In this document: positions 7,521 to 16,831 of the stretch, one piece after another
Layout: the number at the start of each line of letters is the position of its first letter
How positions within the stretch are numbered: the first letter of the stretch is position 1
Origin: Chryseomicrobium excrementi
GTDB lineage: Bacteria > Bacillota > Bacilli > Bacillales_A > Planococcaceae
Assembly (NCBI RefSeq): GCF_002798305.1
Contig: NZ_PCGR01000003.1
Location: 124,001 to 188,000 of the forward strand
Direction: 5' to 3'
DNA length: 64,000 nt
Position numbers and translations under genes: made by a program
Notes under the pieces: generated by a model
Told to the model about the DNA's origin: nothing
The model's database searches: none
Seen by the model: the letters and a program-made list of their open reading frames with translations, nothing else

Positions 7521-8471
7521 GTGTTGGGAAATATTACATATTTGCATCCGAATAGAAACTATAATGAATTGGAGCCTTGGATGAAGTTTGCAATTAAATT
7601 GTCTCAATTTATTAAAAGCCATAATGAATCTATTAAAATATATATATCAGTTCCATCTAGTTTACTTTTTTCTTATATCTTTATATTAGGATGTTTAGAT
7701 TATGATTTTAATAACACTGAGAAAGATACATTACTTACAAAGTACTTGTCTTTACAAAAAGGACAGCGTGTATTGTATAAAGTTGGTGAACAATGGTACG
7801 CGCATTCAGTTCAAGGTATGGGGGAACATCCGATTTCAAAGAATAGGGCACTTATTCTTCAAGATAGAAAAAAAACTAAAAATTACGTCCCAGAGGAAAG
7901 ATGGTTTACTCACGTCCGTATTTTCGAAGATGATATTTCTAAAGTAAGAAATGTTCGTCGAGTTAATAACGTAGTTGATGTTTTAGAAGACCCTTTACTA
8001 AGCAGCATATATGAGCAAAAACAATTACATTTAAATATGATGCTTAATACACCAAATACATATATGCTCACAAATAGATCTGAGTGGTCTACTTACATAG
8101 ATACTTTTCAATTCAGGGTACAAGATATTTCGTTTCAACTTAATGATTTCATTTTTGATGGTTCCTCAACTAGTTTCAAAAATCTTGGATTTATAAACAA
8201 TAAAACTTTAAATCTAGAATCTAAAAATGCTACTGTTGTTTTTACTGGAAGTTCACGTGCAATAACGAAAATGGATGATTTTAAACGGCAAAAATGTGTT
8301 TTTATTATAGATCGTCATGAATTAAAAGAAAAGAGAGACGATTTTAATTTTAAAGTTGAAAATGATTTCTCATCTGGAGATATCATAAATATTAACGAGA
8401 TTCTTTTAGAATACTTGAAAGATCATAATGTAGTATTGCCAGAAGGGGTTGAGGTTATTGCATGGATATAG
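7521..8471 (+). CDS. drmE: DISARM protein DrmE, N-terminal part (split gene)
   Basis: A 316-residue product starting at GTG 7521 (TAGGGGTGA upstream). It has a helicase-like N-terminal layout: a beta-strand IKIYISVPSSLLFSYIFILG, a GQRVLYK segment and a later VVFTGSSRAI strand. The assignment to DrmE rests on position: it lies directly upstream of drmA and drmB, as in class 2 DISARM, and together with the next frame gives about 815 residues, close to the size I recall for DrmE. The frame ends at TAG 8469 while an overlapping frame shifted by +1 carries on. Either drmE is frameshifted, or it is expressed as two coupled proteins. The exact role of DrmE is not known. Confidence 0.65.
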   Translation: MLGNITYLHPNRNYNELEPWMKFAIKLSQFIKSHNESIKIYISVPSSLLFSYIFILGCLDYDFNNTEKDTLLTKYLSLQKGQRVLYKVGEQWYAHSVQGMGEHPISKNRALILQDRKKTKNYVPEERWFTHVRIFEDDISKVRNVRRVNNVVDVLEDPLLSSIYEQKQLHLNMMLNTPNTYMLTNRSEWSTYIDTFQFRVQDISFQLNDFIFDGSSTSFKNLGFINNKTLNLESKNATVVFTGSSRAITKMDDFKRQKCVFIIDRHELKEKRDDFNFKVENDFSSGDIININEILLEYLKDHNVVLPEGVEVIAWI

Positions 8472-9963
8472 AAAAGCAAATCTAGCGCTGGTAAATCAAC
8501 TTTTTACAACTAATTGTCATATCGGATTTGAAAAAGCCTCGCATCAAAATGTCGATGAATTAATATATAAGCTTATAAGTATGAAAAATTATATTGATTC
8601 TTATTATTCAAATGATGAAATCCTGTTACTTGAGACAACGAATTTTCTAAATATATGTCGGAGAATTCTTGGGACAATAGAAAATTACTGTGATTTTTTT
8701 ATAAATCATGATAATGAAATACGACACTTTATTAATTTTATAAAACGGCACTATAAACAACTTTATGAAGATGAAATTGATTCGATAATTATGACAATTC
8801 GGACACTACGTGTACTTGAAGAAAATGCCTTTAGAACTTCTATTGAAAAAATGTTAGGTGCAAAGAAATTCTTGCCTGAAGAAACAGTTATCATTACAAA
8901 AATGAAGTTGCCAATAAATAAATTACAAGTGGGAAATATATCTATTCGAATGATGAATGAGAAAGAATTTTTAAAGCAAGGAAATTTTGTTGAAGTGTTG
9001 ATATTTATTGGGAGTCCAAATTATATAGATTTACGCTTTAGTGAGGTGTTTTATTCTCATAATCTTTATTTTATTGCTTATGAAAGTTTTGAGAATAAGT
9101 TTATAAAACAGGATTCATATCAGAAGATTATTGCTGCAGAAAATCAATTAAATACAATCTATAGAAACGTAAGTATTGAGCCAGGAACTGATGGAGTAAA
9201 ATTAAAAGAGCTTTCAAATGAACTTACAACAAAAGAGAATGAAATAAAAATAATTTCACAATATGAAAAGCATGATAAAGAGGATCTTACAATAGTAGAA
9301 GCAAAATTGGCGATTATTTCTAATCACAACTTTATTTTCTTACCTCTGAGACAGAAGATTAATATTATTGAGAGAGAAACATTGAAAATATTGCAAAGTC
9401 CAATTAAAGAAATTGGTGTCGGTGATTTATTATTATTCCGCACTCAAAATGCTAATAAGCTTATACGTGATGTTGCCGATGAAATACTTGGTTTAGAGGC
9501 ACAAATGCACAGGGAAAATGTGGAAATTTGGAAGCGGAAGCTTAGGAAATTAATTAGAATTAATGGTATAGAGAAAGTCTCCAGAGTATATAGAAAAAAA
9601 GAAGGCTTAGAAGCAGCTTATATACATAATCTCAAATACTGGGTAAGTGACTTCTCTATTCAGCCAAGATGTTTATCGACACTACTTAATGAATTAAATA
9701 TTAATAAAGAACAGCAGCTTGAAATTCAAAACTCTACAAAGCTCATTGTTAGTGCGCATATTTCAGCTGGAAGAAAAATATCAAATAGTTTGATGGAAGA
9801 ATTGGATCAGAATTTAGAAAATATAATCGAAGAGAGAGGTTACTTCGCTTTTACTTCAAATGTTTTTGATGGAACCACTTTTAATATTGAAGAAATTAGA
9901 AAACTAAGTAATGAAACTTTCTTTGTCCAAGAAAAAGACACACTAAAAATAATTAAAAGTTGA
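8449..9963 (+). CDS. drmE: DISARM protein DrmE, C-terminal part (split gene)
   Basis: A 504-residue frame, +1 relative to the preceding one and overlapping it by 23 bases. The frame is open from about 8437, so the junction must lie between 8437 and 8471. The protein is helical; near residue 320 is the segment EIGVGDLLLFRTQ followed by an Asp/Glu-rich helix and a WKRKLRKL helix, which I associate with the C-terminal DrmE region. If translated separately, TTG 8449 or TTG 8458 could start it, the latter about ten bases after AGAAGGGG, so coupled translation is possible. It ends 11 bases before drmA. The frame break could be a real mutation, a sequencing error or a natural split. Confidence 0.65.
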   Translation: MRLLHGYRKANLALVNQLFTTNCHIGFEKASHQNVDELIYKLISMKNYIDSYYSNDEILLLETTNFLNICRRILGTIENYCDFFINHDNEIRHFINFIKRHYKQLYEDEIDSIIMTIRTLRVLEENAFRTSIEKMLGAKKFLPEETVIITKMKLPINKLQVGNISIRMMNEKEFLKQGNFVEVLIFIGSPNYIDLRFSEVFYSHNLYFIAYESFENKFIKQDSYQKIIAAENQLNTIYRNVSIEPGTDGVKLKELSNELTTKENEIKIISQYEKHDKEDLTIVEAKLAIISNHNFIFLPLRQKINIIERETLKILQSPIKEIGVGDLLLFRTQNANKLIRDVADEILGLEAQMHRENVEIWKRKLRKLIRINGIEKVSRVYRKKEGLEAAYIHNLKYWVSDFSIQPRCLSTLLNELNINKEQQLEIQNSTKLIVSAHISAGRKISNSLMEELDQNLENIIEERGYFAFTSNVFDGTTFNIEEIRKLSNETFFVQEKDTLKIIKS

Positions 9964-9974
9964 GGTGAATTAAA

Positions 9975-12900
9975 ATGAATTCAGAATTGGAAGCTTCGCT
10001 AGAAAATCGAGAAGCAATAATCAAAGCAATTGAGCAAGAAATCGTTGGACCAGGTGAAATAAATAATACTAATAAGCAATTTAATCCGTATGGTAGCACA
10101 AAATTTACTAGTTTTGAAGAGTTGAATTCTAACTACTATTATATTTACGGAACAGAAAAGGAAGAGGTTTTACAAGGAGAAGCACCCTCAAGACGTTATG
10201 CTGCAGGTATGTTATACCCATTTGAAGCAACAAGTGTTGAAGAAGAAATTTATGAACAACTTGAACCTGAATCGACTGATAATGAGTTTTATAAAAATAA
10301 AAATGAGGATGAAACAGGAGGATTTGAAGAACAGGAAGGTCTCGAGGAGGTTCCTCCACAAGTTCAACAGAATGACAAAAATATAGCTAGTATGGGAGTA
10401 ACATTTTGTCTTTCCAATGATGCAACGAGTTTTAAAATTGGGTTTACAGGCGGGGCTTATGATAAGCATCGTATTCAAGCAGATATTGTAGCGAAAGATA
10501 AAAATTACAAATTTAAAGAGGATTGGTGGTTGCGCAAAACTGTTTACACGCAATTAGAAGTTAAGTTATCAGACTTTGATCTTACAAAAAGAATAAGTCT
10601 GAATGAATATGAATTAGAATTGCTTGATTCTCTAAATACACCAGTGCCACGATTAAAATTAAAATTTCATATTCAATGTCGCAGAAAAGAAGAATATTCA
10701 TTATTTACGGTTACAGTAATTAACGTAACCCCTACACCGGTACAGTTCAGTAAGGATGAATATAGTGTCTTTCAATCAAAAATTATTTTGCAAGCACAGG
10801 AAGGGGATTTTTTAAATTATCCTAGTGCCTCTGAGCGAAATTTAGAAATGTCTGATAGCGAGTGGAATAATGAACTTTTGTTTAAAAATAAATTTAATTA
10901 TGCATTTGGTCATAACTGTTCTGTTAACTGGAATTACAAGTCAGAAAAAATAAGCGAAATATCCACAACATTTATTCCTACATATGAAACAGAAAGTATG
11001 ACGCCAGATATAGAAATTGAAATAAATGGAACAAAACAATCTTTGAAAATAGAAATGCGAGATTTGATGAATATTTCAAATCATGAAGAGCTACTGAAAA
11101 TCCTATACCCACTTGTTAAAGGATATAAAGATTGGATTTATCAAAAGGAGCTTGAGACTTTAAGTGAAATTAAACGACCGCAATTACGAAACGTTGCTAT
11201 AGCCAATATAAATCTATGTAAGGAAAGCCTTTATAGAATGGAAAGGGGTCTAGAATTACTAAAAGATTCTAAAGTATTGAAAGCTTTTAAATATGCGAAC
11301 AAAGCTATGCTGTTACAACAAATTAATGGGAAAATCCCAAGAAAAGCTCATTACGAATATCCTGAATCAAATAATAAGTTAGAACTGATAATAGATCGAC
11401 CTTTTGAAGAAGTCATGGAAAATATGATTGAAATCGAAAAGCAGAAAAATAGCTGGCGTGCATTTCAAATTGCTTTCCTTCTAATGTCAATACAATCTCT
11501 CGTCGATAAAGAATCTTTAGACAGAGAAGTCGTGGATTTAATATGGTTTCCTACAGGGGGAGGCAAAACGGAAGCATATCTAAGTGTTGCAGCATTTCAG
11601 ATGTTCTATCGACGTTTATTGGACAATACAGATGATGGTGTAGATATAATCATGCGTTATACACTACGATTATTGACTGCAGATCAATTCCAAAGAGCTT
11701 CTCGATTAATTTGCGCCATGGAGTTTATTCGACGTGAAAATGTTAGTGAGCTTGGAGTTACTCCATACTCAATTGGAATATGGGTAGGTGCAAAGACAAC
11801 TCCCAATCGCATAGAAGATGCATTGCGCGAGGTGCGTAAGATGGAGAAACCTCAAGGAGCTGAGCACATAGGTATTACAAGATGCCCGTGGTGTGGCTGT
11901 CAGATAGGAAAGGTAGAAGTGAGAGGTGAAAAATCCAAACGTAATGAATCAAAGTCTTTGGGATTTAAATTGAGAGATGGGGAATTAATTGTCCATTGTC
12001 CAGATAAAAGTTGTCATTTCAATAATGAGATACCGGTATACTTTGTCGATGAGGTAATTTACAAGAAAAGACCTACTTTCTTAATTGGGACAATTGATAA
12101 ATTTGTACAAGTAACTTGGCGTCTTGAAGCGAGAAAGTTATTTGGTATCAATGAAGACGGTGTAAGAGAAGTTTCGCCTCCTCAGCTTATTATCCAAGAC
12201 GAACTTCATCTAATTTCTGGTCCCTTGGGTACTTTAACTGGTCTTTATGAAATATTGATAGAGGAGCTATGTATAGACGATCGAGGCAAAATTCCAGTTA
12301 AACCAAAGATCATTTCAGCAACTGCAACGATTAAAGAATTTGAAGAACAAGCGAAAAGTTTATTTGGACGAGAACATGCACGCCTCTTCCCAAATCCAGG
12401 AATAGATATTGATGATTCTTTTTTCTCCAAAGTAGCATTGGATCAAGAAGGTGTCCCGAAGGCAGGGCGAAAATACATTGGAGTGTTTCCTTCAAAAGTA
12501 CGCATTTTAATGGCCCAAGTAATGACGTATTCAGCAATCATGCAGAAGGTAAACGGTTTCCCCGAAGACCAAAAAGATCCTTTTTGGACACTGTTATCAT
12601 TTTATAACAGCCTTCGTGATCTTGGTGCTGGGTTAAACCTTTTTAGTAGCGATATTCCAACATATATTGATGCTTTAGTAAAACGAGAGGGAATAAATTT
12701 AAAGGACAAGCGGATAATTTTTTCTTCTTTAGAGCTTACTTCTAGAAAGCAAAGTAACGAGATTACAAAAACAATTGATGAATTAAATGTTACATATCAA
12801 TCAAAAAATAATAAAGGGTATAGTCGAGCATTAAATGCGTGTCTAGCTTCCAATATTATTGAAGTGGGTGTTGATATAGATCGGCTCTCGCTTATGGGGA

Positions 12901-13517
12901 TTGTAGGTCAACCAAAAATGACAGCACAATACATTCAAGTAAGTGGTAGAGTAGGGCGGCGACCAGACACTAGACCTGGATTAATTGTGACTATATATTC
13001 CAATCAAAATTCACGTGACAAATCACATTACGAACATTTTATTGGATACCATCAACGATTGTATGCACAAGTAGAAACGACAAGTCTTACACCATTTTCA
13101 TCCGCAGCTCTTGAACGAGGATTATCTGCAGTACTTATAGGATTTCTTCGTCAACGCCTAAATAGTGAATTAGCTAAAGCTCCAACTAGAGATTCATTGA
13201 AAAGTGTATCTCAAGACTCAAGATATTTGAATTTTAAATCAAGATTATTAAATCGTGTAAATTTAATAGATCCAGAGCAATCAAATTTAGTAGAAAGACA
13301 GATTGCAAACTTTATGCACTTACTATACACGGGTAGATATGAGTCTTGGAGAGTCTCAGACACTCAAAGAGGTTTAATGCGGGAAGCAGGCAAATTAGCT
13401 GATGCTGATAAATATCCAAGCAGTATTCCTGTTATAAACTCGCTTAGAAGTGTTGACACTGAATGTATTGCGACTATTACGCCTTTAGACGAAGACTTTG
13501 ATGAGTTTGTTTGGTAA
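9975..13517 (+). CDS. drmA: DISARM helicase DrmA
   Basis: A 1180-residue protein of the DrmA type, a core component of all DISARM systems. Walker A (WFPTGGGKTEAYL) is near residue 525. A cysteine cluster (CPWCGCQIG... and CPDKSCHF, about 637-680) is inserted between motifs and may bind zinc. Motif II is QDELHL (about 738), motif III SATATI (about 781), and the C-terminal RecA lobe carries NIIEVGVDIDRLSLMGIVGQ and QVSGRVGRRPD (about 959-997) with the arginine finger. The first 500 residues are an acidic, strand-rich region specific to DrmA. DrmA and DrmB are reported to form a complex acting on incoming DNA. GTGAATTAAA and the ATG follow drmE closely. No broken motif is seen. Confidence 0.9.
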   Translation: MNSELEASLENREAIIKAIEQEIVGPGEINNTNKQFNPYGSTKFTSFEELNSNYYYIYGTEKEEVLQGEAPSRRYAAGMLYPFEATSVEEEIYEQLEPESTDNEFYKNKNEDETGGFEEQEGLEEVPPQVQQNDKNIASMGVTFCLSNDATSFKIGFTGGAYDKHRIQADIVAKDKNYKFKEDWWLRKTVYTQLEVKLSDFDLTKRISLNEYELELLDSLNTPVPRLKLKFHIQCRRKEEYSLFTVTVINVTPTPVQFSKDEYSVFQSKIILQAQEGDFLNYPSASERNLEMSDSEWNNELLFKNKFNYAFGHNCSVNWNYKSEKISEISTTFIPTYETESMTPDIEIEINGTKQSLKIEMRDLMNISNHEELLKILYPLVKGYKDWIYQKELETLSEIKRPQLRNVAIANINLCKESLYRMERGLELLKDSKVLKAFKYANKAMLLQQINGKIPRKAHYEYPESNNKLELIIDRPFEEVMENMIEIEKQKNSWRAFQIAFLLMSIQSLVDKESLDREVVDLIWFPTGGGKTEAYLSVAAFQMFYRRLLDNTDDGVDIIMRYTLRLLTADQFQRASRLICAMEFIRRENVSELGVTPYSIGIWVGAKTTPNRIEDALREVRKMEKPQGAEHIGITRCPWCGCQIGKVEVRGEKSKRNESKSLGFKLRDGELIVHCPDKSCHFNNEIPVYFVDEVIYKKRPTFLIGTIDKFVQVTWRLEARKLFGINEDGVREVSPPQLIIQDELHLISGPLGTLTGLYEILIEELCIDDRGKIPVKPKIISATATIKEFEEQAKSLFGREHARLFPNPGIDIDDSFFSKVALDQEGVPKAGRKYIGVFPSKVRILMAQVMTYSAIMQKVNGFPEDQKDPFWTLLSFYNSLRDLGAGLNLFSSDIPTYIDALVKREGINLKDKRIIFSSLELTSRKQSNEITKTIDELNVTYQSKNNKGYSRALNACLASNIIEVGVDIDRLSLMGIVGQPKMTAQYIQVSGRVGRRPDTRPGLIVTIYSNQNSRDKSHYEHFIGYHQRLYAQVETTSLTPFSSAALERGLSAVLIGFLRQRLNSELAKAPTRDSLKSVSQDSRYLNFKSRLLNRVNLIDPEQSNLVERQIANFMHLLYTGRYESWRVSDTQRGLMREAGKLADADKYPSSIPVINSLRSVDTECIATITPLDEDFDEFVW

Positions 13518-13529
13518 AGGAGGATAAAT

Positions 13530-15392
13530 ATGAAAAATTTACCTATGAGACGTTCAAAATTAGTAGGAACTGAAGGACCTGGTGCATTAGTAATTAGTCC
13601 TGAAGGTGAAACGGCAGTTGTTGGCGCCTTAGATTTATGGTTCAGAGATTTTTATGGAAATGAATCGAGTGATTTAAAAGAATTTGAAGTAAACGAACCG
13701 CGTCTTAAAAGTGTTTTAAAAGTCGATAAATTCTATACTCCTCCTGAATTTAGAAAAAGATCAACTAATAAGATGGACGTTGTACCCAATACTAATTTGA
13801 TAATTCCCCTTATGCGTTTTCCGAAATGGCATTATTGTGGATATTGCAAAACTCTGAAAGAATTTGAATTAGATGAGAGCAGTTCGTTCGCAGATTGTCC
13901 GGAGTGTATACAAAAACGTATTTTTAAACAGGTCCCATTTGTAGTTATTTGCGAGCATGGACATTTATCTGATTTCCCTTGGCGAGAATGGGTCCATGGA
14001 TCTGAGGAAACTAATTGCAAAGGAAATTTAATAATAAAAACAAGTGGGGGAACAACGCTTGATTCCTGGAGTGTTAGCTGTAAAGCCTGTAACTCTTCTC
14101 GCGATTTGAATCGCATTACATCTGAGAAGAAAGAATCGGGGACAAGTTATTTAGGTGATAACTTGAATAAGAATAAGAATGCTCCTTATACCTGCCCTGG
14201 TGAAAGACCATGGTGTGGAACTGAAAAAGAAATTTGCAGCGCTGCTCCTGTAGCTATACTACGAAACTCTATCAATGTTTATATGGCTAGAAAAATCAGT
14301 GCTTTAGCAATTCCTGGAGATTATACTGACAGCGTAGATGCGATAGTATCTGCTGTACAATCACCTTCCAAGATGACAGTCCGGGAAAATCTAAAACTTA
14401 TTGCCGGTGTTGATAACAGAGTTCAGTTTCTTCGTAACAGTTTAAGGTTTGATATTGATAAAAATACATCTGATGAAGATTTTCATGAAGCTTTGCTATA
14501 TCTTGAATCTGGAACTCAATATCAATACACAGAAGAAGAATTAGAGAGACCAGGGAGTTTGATCAAGGAGAAAGAATTTGAAAAACTTATTGGTAAAGTT
14601 AATACTAGGGAACTCAAAGTAGTCCCCGAATGGACATTTGAAAAAAATGGTAAAGAGGAAAATTACTTCAGTGAATACTTTGAAAGAATCTCTAGAGTAC
14701 TGCGACTAAAAGAAACAACCGCTCTTTATGGATTTGATCGCAAAGATTATAAATCGATGAGTGATTATAGTAGTTACTATCATTTGTTATATAAAAATAT
14801 AGAAGATGCAAAAGAGCTTTGGTTGCCTGTAAATGAGGTTTATGGTGAAGGAATATTCCTGCAATTTAATGTGAAAAAAATAAAAAAATGGGAAAGTTCA
14901 TCAAATGTAAAAGCATACTTTGAAAATTATCTTGCGCGCGTATCACATGTAAATCATCGTGAAGAAATGATATTAACGCCCGGAAATATTATGATGCACA
15001 CATTTTCTCATTTTTTAATCGATGAATTAGCAAACATATGTGGATACAGTCGTGCATCTATTCGAGAAAGATTATATCTTGATGAGAATCAGTGTGGGGT
15101 TTTAATTTATATTTCTGCTGGCGATGCTGAAGGAACACTAGGTGGATTAGTTCGATTAGGGTTGAAAGATAAAATTTTCCACATTATTGATAAAGCAAAA
15201 AATAATGCGGAATGGTGTAGCTCTGATCCAGTATGTACAGAAATAGGAACGACACAAGGGCAAGGTATTAACGGAATAAATGGGGCTGCTTGTTATAACT
15301 GCTCACATATTCCAGAAACTTCTTGTGAATATTGGAACTTGTATTTGGACAGAAGTCTTTTAGTAGATCCTACAATTGGATATTTCAGATAA
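13530..15392 (+). CDS. drmB: DISARM protein DrmB (DUF1998)
   Basis: A 620-residue protein, 12 bases after drmA with AAAGGAGG before its ATG. The N-terminal half holds cysteine pairs that look zinc-binding: YCGYCKTL (about 102) with CPEC (about 123), and the CEHGHLSDFPW motif (about 140). The C-terminal third is DUF1998: GVLIYISAGDAEGTLGGLVRLG (about 520-545), then CSSDPVC and AACYNCSHIPETSCE (about 585-600). DrmB is the second DISARM core protein and is thought to partner DrmA in loading on DNA ends. The order drmE-drmA-drmB is that of class 2 loci. All conserved cysteines seem present. Confidence 0.9.
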   Translation: MKNLPMRRSKLVGTEGPGALVISPEGETAVVGALDLWFRDFYGNESSDLKEFEVNEPRLKSVLKVDKFYTPPEFRKRSTNKMDVVPNTNLIIPLMRFPKWHYCGYCKTLKEFELDESSSFADCPECIQKRIFKQVPFVVICEHGHLSDFPWREWVHGSEETNCKGNLIIKTSGGTTLDSWSVSCKACNSSRDLNRITSEKKESGTSYLGDNLNKNKNAPYTCPGERPWCGTEKEICSAAPVAILRNSINVYMARKISALAIPGDYTDSVDAIVSAVQSPSKMTVRENLKLIAGVDNRVQFLRNSLRFDIDKNTSDEDFHEALLYLESGTQYQYTEEELERPGSLIKEKEFEKLIGKVNTRELKVVPEWTFEKNGKEENYFSEYFERISRVLRLKETTALYGFDRKDYKSMSDYSSYYHLLYKNIEDAKELWLPVNEVYGEGIFLQFNVKKIKKWESSSNVKAYFENYLARVSHVNHREEMILTPGNIMMHTFSHFLIDELANICGYSRASIRERLYLDENQCGVLIYISAGDAEGTLGGLVRLGLKDKIFHIIDKAKNNAEWCSSDPVCTEIGTTQGQGINGINGAACYNCSHIPETSCEYWNLYLDRSLLVDPTIGYFR

Positions 15393-15427
15393 GTATTAGT
15401 GATTTTTTACTGAAGCAAATAAAATAA

Positions 15428-15468
15428 AAAGGTTAACTAGTATTACATTTGAATATGAGTCAACCTTT
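15428..15468. terminator. Terminator between drmB and the convergent PLD gene
   Basis: AAAGGTTAACT and AGTCAACCTTT form an imperfect stem around a 19-base AT-rich loop, with A-runs on one side and T on the other. It can serve both converging transcripts. Confidence 0.55.
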
Positions 15469-15489
15469 ATACCATTATTACTTTAAAAA

Positions 15490-16716
15490 TTATAATATAG
15501 CATTAGCTTTATCCCATAATTTATTGAAATGATTCAAATAGAGGTTTACAGAATTTTGATCTTCAATAAAATGAAAACTATTGATTTCAGAAAAAGTGTT
15601 TATAATAACTTCTTCTTCACCTGAATCTAAAAGATATTTCATAGAATATTTCTCTGCCCAGGCAAATTGAGTAGAAGTAAAATTTGCAGTTGTAACGATT
15701 AATATATTGTCAACTACTATAAATTTGTCATGAATTAATGGATGATTGAATCTTTGGGAAATACTTGAGAATTTTTTCATTGCTTTTTCAGCCTCAACGT
15801 TTCTTGTTCCTTGTTTTTGATGAGAGGATAATGTTTGTTTTAAGATTTTTATGTCTATAGATGGCGTTGAAGCTTTGTTAATAATGCTATCTACTATACT
15901 TTTGGAATTTTTATCAAATGAGTTAATGTCACTGACGTGTTGCCCACAAATATAGATTCTTTTTTTGGCATTTAAAATGTAATCGATTATTTTGTTTTGA
16001 ACATAATGATTACTGCCTATTTCCTTGTATTTAATAAAAGGCGCTGTAAAATAACAATTTGAATACTTGTCAGGATCTAAAATGCTTGGGGTTACTACAT
16101 AAGTATGGTTATTATCATCAACGTAATTTTTATAATTAATGGACCAACTATCTAATAATGAAAAGTAGTCTCTAAACATTTGTATTGTTGAGTTATCGTT
16201 TGATATTACAAGCATATTTTCACTGTGTGCAGGATCCCCAAGTGCAAAATTACAAGACGTAGAAATGCATTTAGTCTCTTCTGGAAAAACAGCAAGTATA
16301 GATTTATTGTGTAATGAGTAGGAATTTCTACCTCTTGATGTTTTTTGTTTATGCCATACATATGTATGAGGAAAGATTTTTAATTCTATAGCTGGGAATC
16401 TTAGAATTCTTTTATATATCTTTTGACCATAATCTAATTTTGACTCATATACACTGCTTTTTTTATTTACATAAAGAGTACTTTTCTTTTGATCATAACC
16501 GCTCAAAGGAATAGAATAAATTTTTATTTTGCATCCTTTTTTACTTAATTCTTCAAGGAATTTTTGTAAATAAGGATTATTAAAAAGGAAAAATGAGATA
16601 TGTATTTCTTTTGCATGTATTAATTCATTAAGCAAAGTATTTAATAAATGGACAGAACTTCCCCTTACATTTTTTCTGTCTATATTGGTTGGAATATCAA
16701 AGTAACAGTTAATCAT
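15490..16716 (-). CDS. drmC: Phospholipase D-like nuclease in the drmC position (DrmC-like)
   Basis: A 408-residue protein with two PLD-superfamily active-site motifs: SLHNKSI (about residue 134) followed by SCNFALGDPAHSENM, and LIHDKFIVVDN (about 325) followed by TTANFTSTQFAWAEKYS. Each gives the His-x-Lys and the downstream Asn/Glu residues expected for a two-domain nuclease. DrmC of DISARM is a PLD protein encoded after drmB, so position and fold agree. Two things differ from the usual picture: it is on the opposite strand, convergent with drmB, and it carries two active sites. It may be a true but inverted drmC, or an independent PLD nuclease that replaced it. The start codon lacks a close ribosome site. 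Confidence 0.6.
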   Translation of the reverse strand: MINCYFDIPTNIDRKNVRGSSVHLLNTLLNELIHAKEIHISFFLFNNPYLQKFLEELSKKGCKIKIYSIPLSGYDQKKSTLYVNKKSSVYESKLDYGQKIYKRILRFPAIELKIFPHTYVWHKQKTSRGRNSYSLHNKSILAVFPEETKCISTSCNFALGDPAHSENMLVISNDNSTIQMFRDYFSLLDSWSINYKNYVDDNNHTYVVTPSILDPDKYSNCYFTAPFIKYKEIGSNHYVQNKIIDYILNAKKRIYICGQHVSDINSFDKNSKSIVDSIINKASTPSIDIKILKQTLSSHQKQGTRNVEAEKAMKKFSSISQRFNHPLIHDKFIVVDNILIVTTANFTSTQFAWAEKYSMKYLLDSGEEEVIINTFSEINSFHFIEDQNSVNLYLNHFNKLWDKANAIL

Positions 16717-16831
16717 AATTAAGTATATTCAACTCCTATTATGTTATGGATGAAATAAAAAATTCATGTTCGAATTATAAGAAGGTTATATTTATTGTAA
16801 CATTATTACTTAATTTGGAAGGTGAATATTA

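Noticed and set aside
8449-8471. Programmed ribosomal frameshift in drmE
   Set aside because: The site lacks a slippery pattern suited to +1 slippage; mutation, assembly error or coupled start explain it better, though it is not fully excluded.
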